Source: Prevotella sp. UBA2444 (GTDB taxonomy: Bacteria > Bacteroidota > Bacteroidia > Bacteroidales > Bacteroidaceae). From it: a DNA stretch of 6,054 nucleotides. Below, in pieces: positions 5,862 to 6,054 of this stretch. A program made the translations under genes and the position numbers. The notes under the pieces were generated by a model. That model did not search any database and had not been told where the DNA came from. It saw only the letters and a program-made list of their open reading frames with translations. The stretch spans positions 1 to 6,054 of the forward strand of contig DDQK01000014.1 in the NCBI GenBank assembly GCA_002342665.1. The letters run 5' to 3'. Position 1 is the stretch's first letter, and every line of letters begins with the position of its first letter.

Positions 5862-5892
5862 CAAAATTATACTATTTCTGCGAAATATCCAA
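5862..5892 (-). promoter_or_regulatory. Weak candidate promoter between groEL stop and its terminator
   Basis: TAATTTTG (5869-5862, minus strand) fits TAnnTTTG, and TTGG (5892-5889) lies exactly 19 bp upstream, near the TTTG -33 consensus. A transcript from it would be only about 50 nt before the 5808-5841 terminator. In AT-rich DNA such a match can be accidental. Confidence 0.2.
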
Positions 5893-5904
5893 CACCATGC
5901 CGGA

Positions 5905-6054
5905 TTACATCATGCCGCCCATGCCCGGTGCACCGCCCATTGGCATAGCAGGCTCTTTCTCGGGCTTGTCTACGATAAGGCACTCCGTAGTGAGGAACAT
6001 GCCGGCGATAGAGGCAGCATTCTCCAGAGCTACACGAGCCACCTTGGCAGGATC
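5905..6054 (-). CDS. groL: Chaperonin GroEL (HSP60), C-terminal 49 residues (truncated by window edge)
   Basis: GroEL is the large subunit of the ATP-driven chaperonin that folds cytoplasmic proteins together with GroES. Only the last 49 codons and the TAA stop are present. [20 protein letters not shown] begins at the window edge and matches the conserved final equatorial-domain helix. [13 protein letters not shown] follows, and the protein ends in the flexible Gly-Met tail [10 protein letters not shown] that projects into the cavity. The rest of the gene, and groES if adjacent, would lie to the right. It is followed by its own terminator and so is transcriptionally separate from the genes to the left. 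Confidence 0.98.
   Translation of the reverse strand, partial: DPAKVARVALENAASIAGMFLTTECLIVDKPEKEPAMPMGGAPGMGGMM

Noticed and set aside
5852..5862. Plus-strand TAAACTTTG resembling a promoter box
   Set aside because: It has one base too many between TA and TTTG, and there is no plus-strand gene downstream to serve.

Overview
The window looks like chromosomal DNA of a Bacteroidales bacterium, most likely Prevotella or a close relative. The clues are a GroEL tail ending in the Gly-Met-rich motif, a secreted DUF4450-type glycosidase-like protein, an APH-kinase/RapZ-C fusion, promoter-like TAnnTTTG boxes and TCCTGAGTTAGGA-type dispersed repeats. Placement below the order is inference. Every gene recognised lies on the minus strand, so transcription runs from right to left.

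Right to left. (1) 5905-6054 is the 3' end of groEL, followed by a strong intrinsic terminator (5808-5841). (2) 5590-5765 is a compact unit that fits no annotated protein gene: a TAACTTTG promoter, a 5' hairpin, an AU-rich body holding a possible 23-residue reading frame, and an intrinsic terminator. It is read as a small RNA or small-protein gene. (3) 2503-5514 encodes a secreted protein of about 1,003 residues (DUF4450, six-hairpin glycosidase-like). It carries an in-frame insert of about 46 codons made from an inverted-repeat element. (4) A 27-bp spacer built of four octanucleotide repeats leads into 919-2475, a 518-residue fusion of an aminoglycoside-phosphotransferase-fold kinase (AmgK-like sugar kinase) with a RapZ C-terminal domain. 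A hairpin terminator follows its stop codon directly. (5) From about 887 leftward lies a group II intron on the same strand, placed just past that terminator. Its structured 5' RNA occupies about 480-887, and its reverse transcriptase/maturase starts near 479 and runs off the left edge.

The DUF4450 gene and the kinase-RapZ gene are probably one transcription unit, since they share a strand, lie close together and are followed by one terminator. A secreted glycan-active protein paired with a cytoplasmic amino-sugar kinase/sensor would suit glycan or peptidoglycan sugar salvage, but that link is inferred from position and family only. The intron sits where terminator-targeting (class C-like) group II introns insert, downstream of a gene without breaking it.
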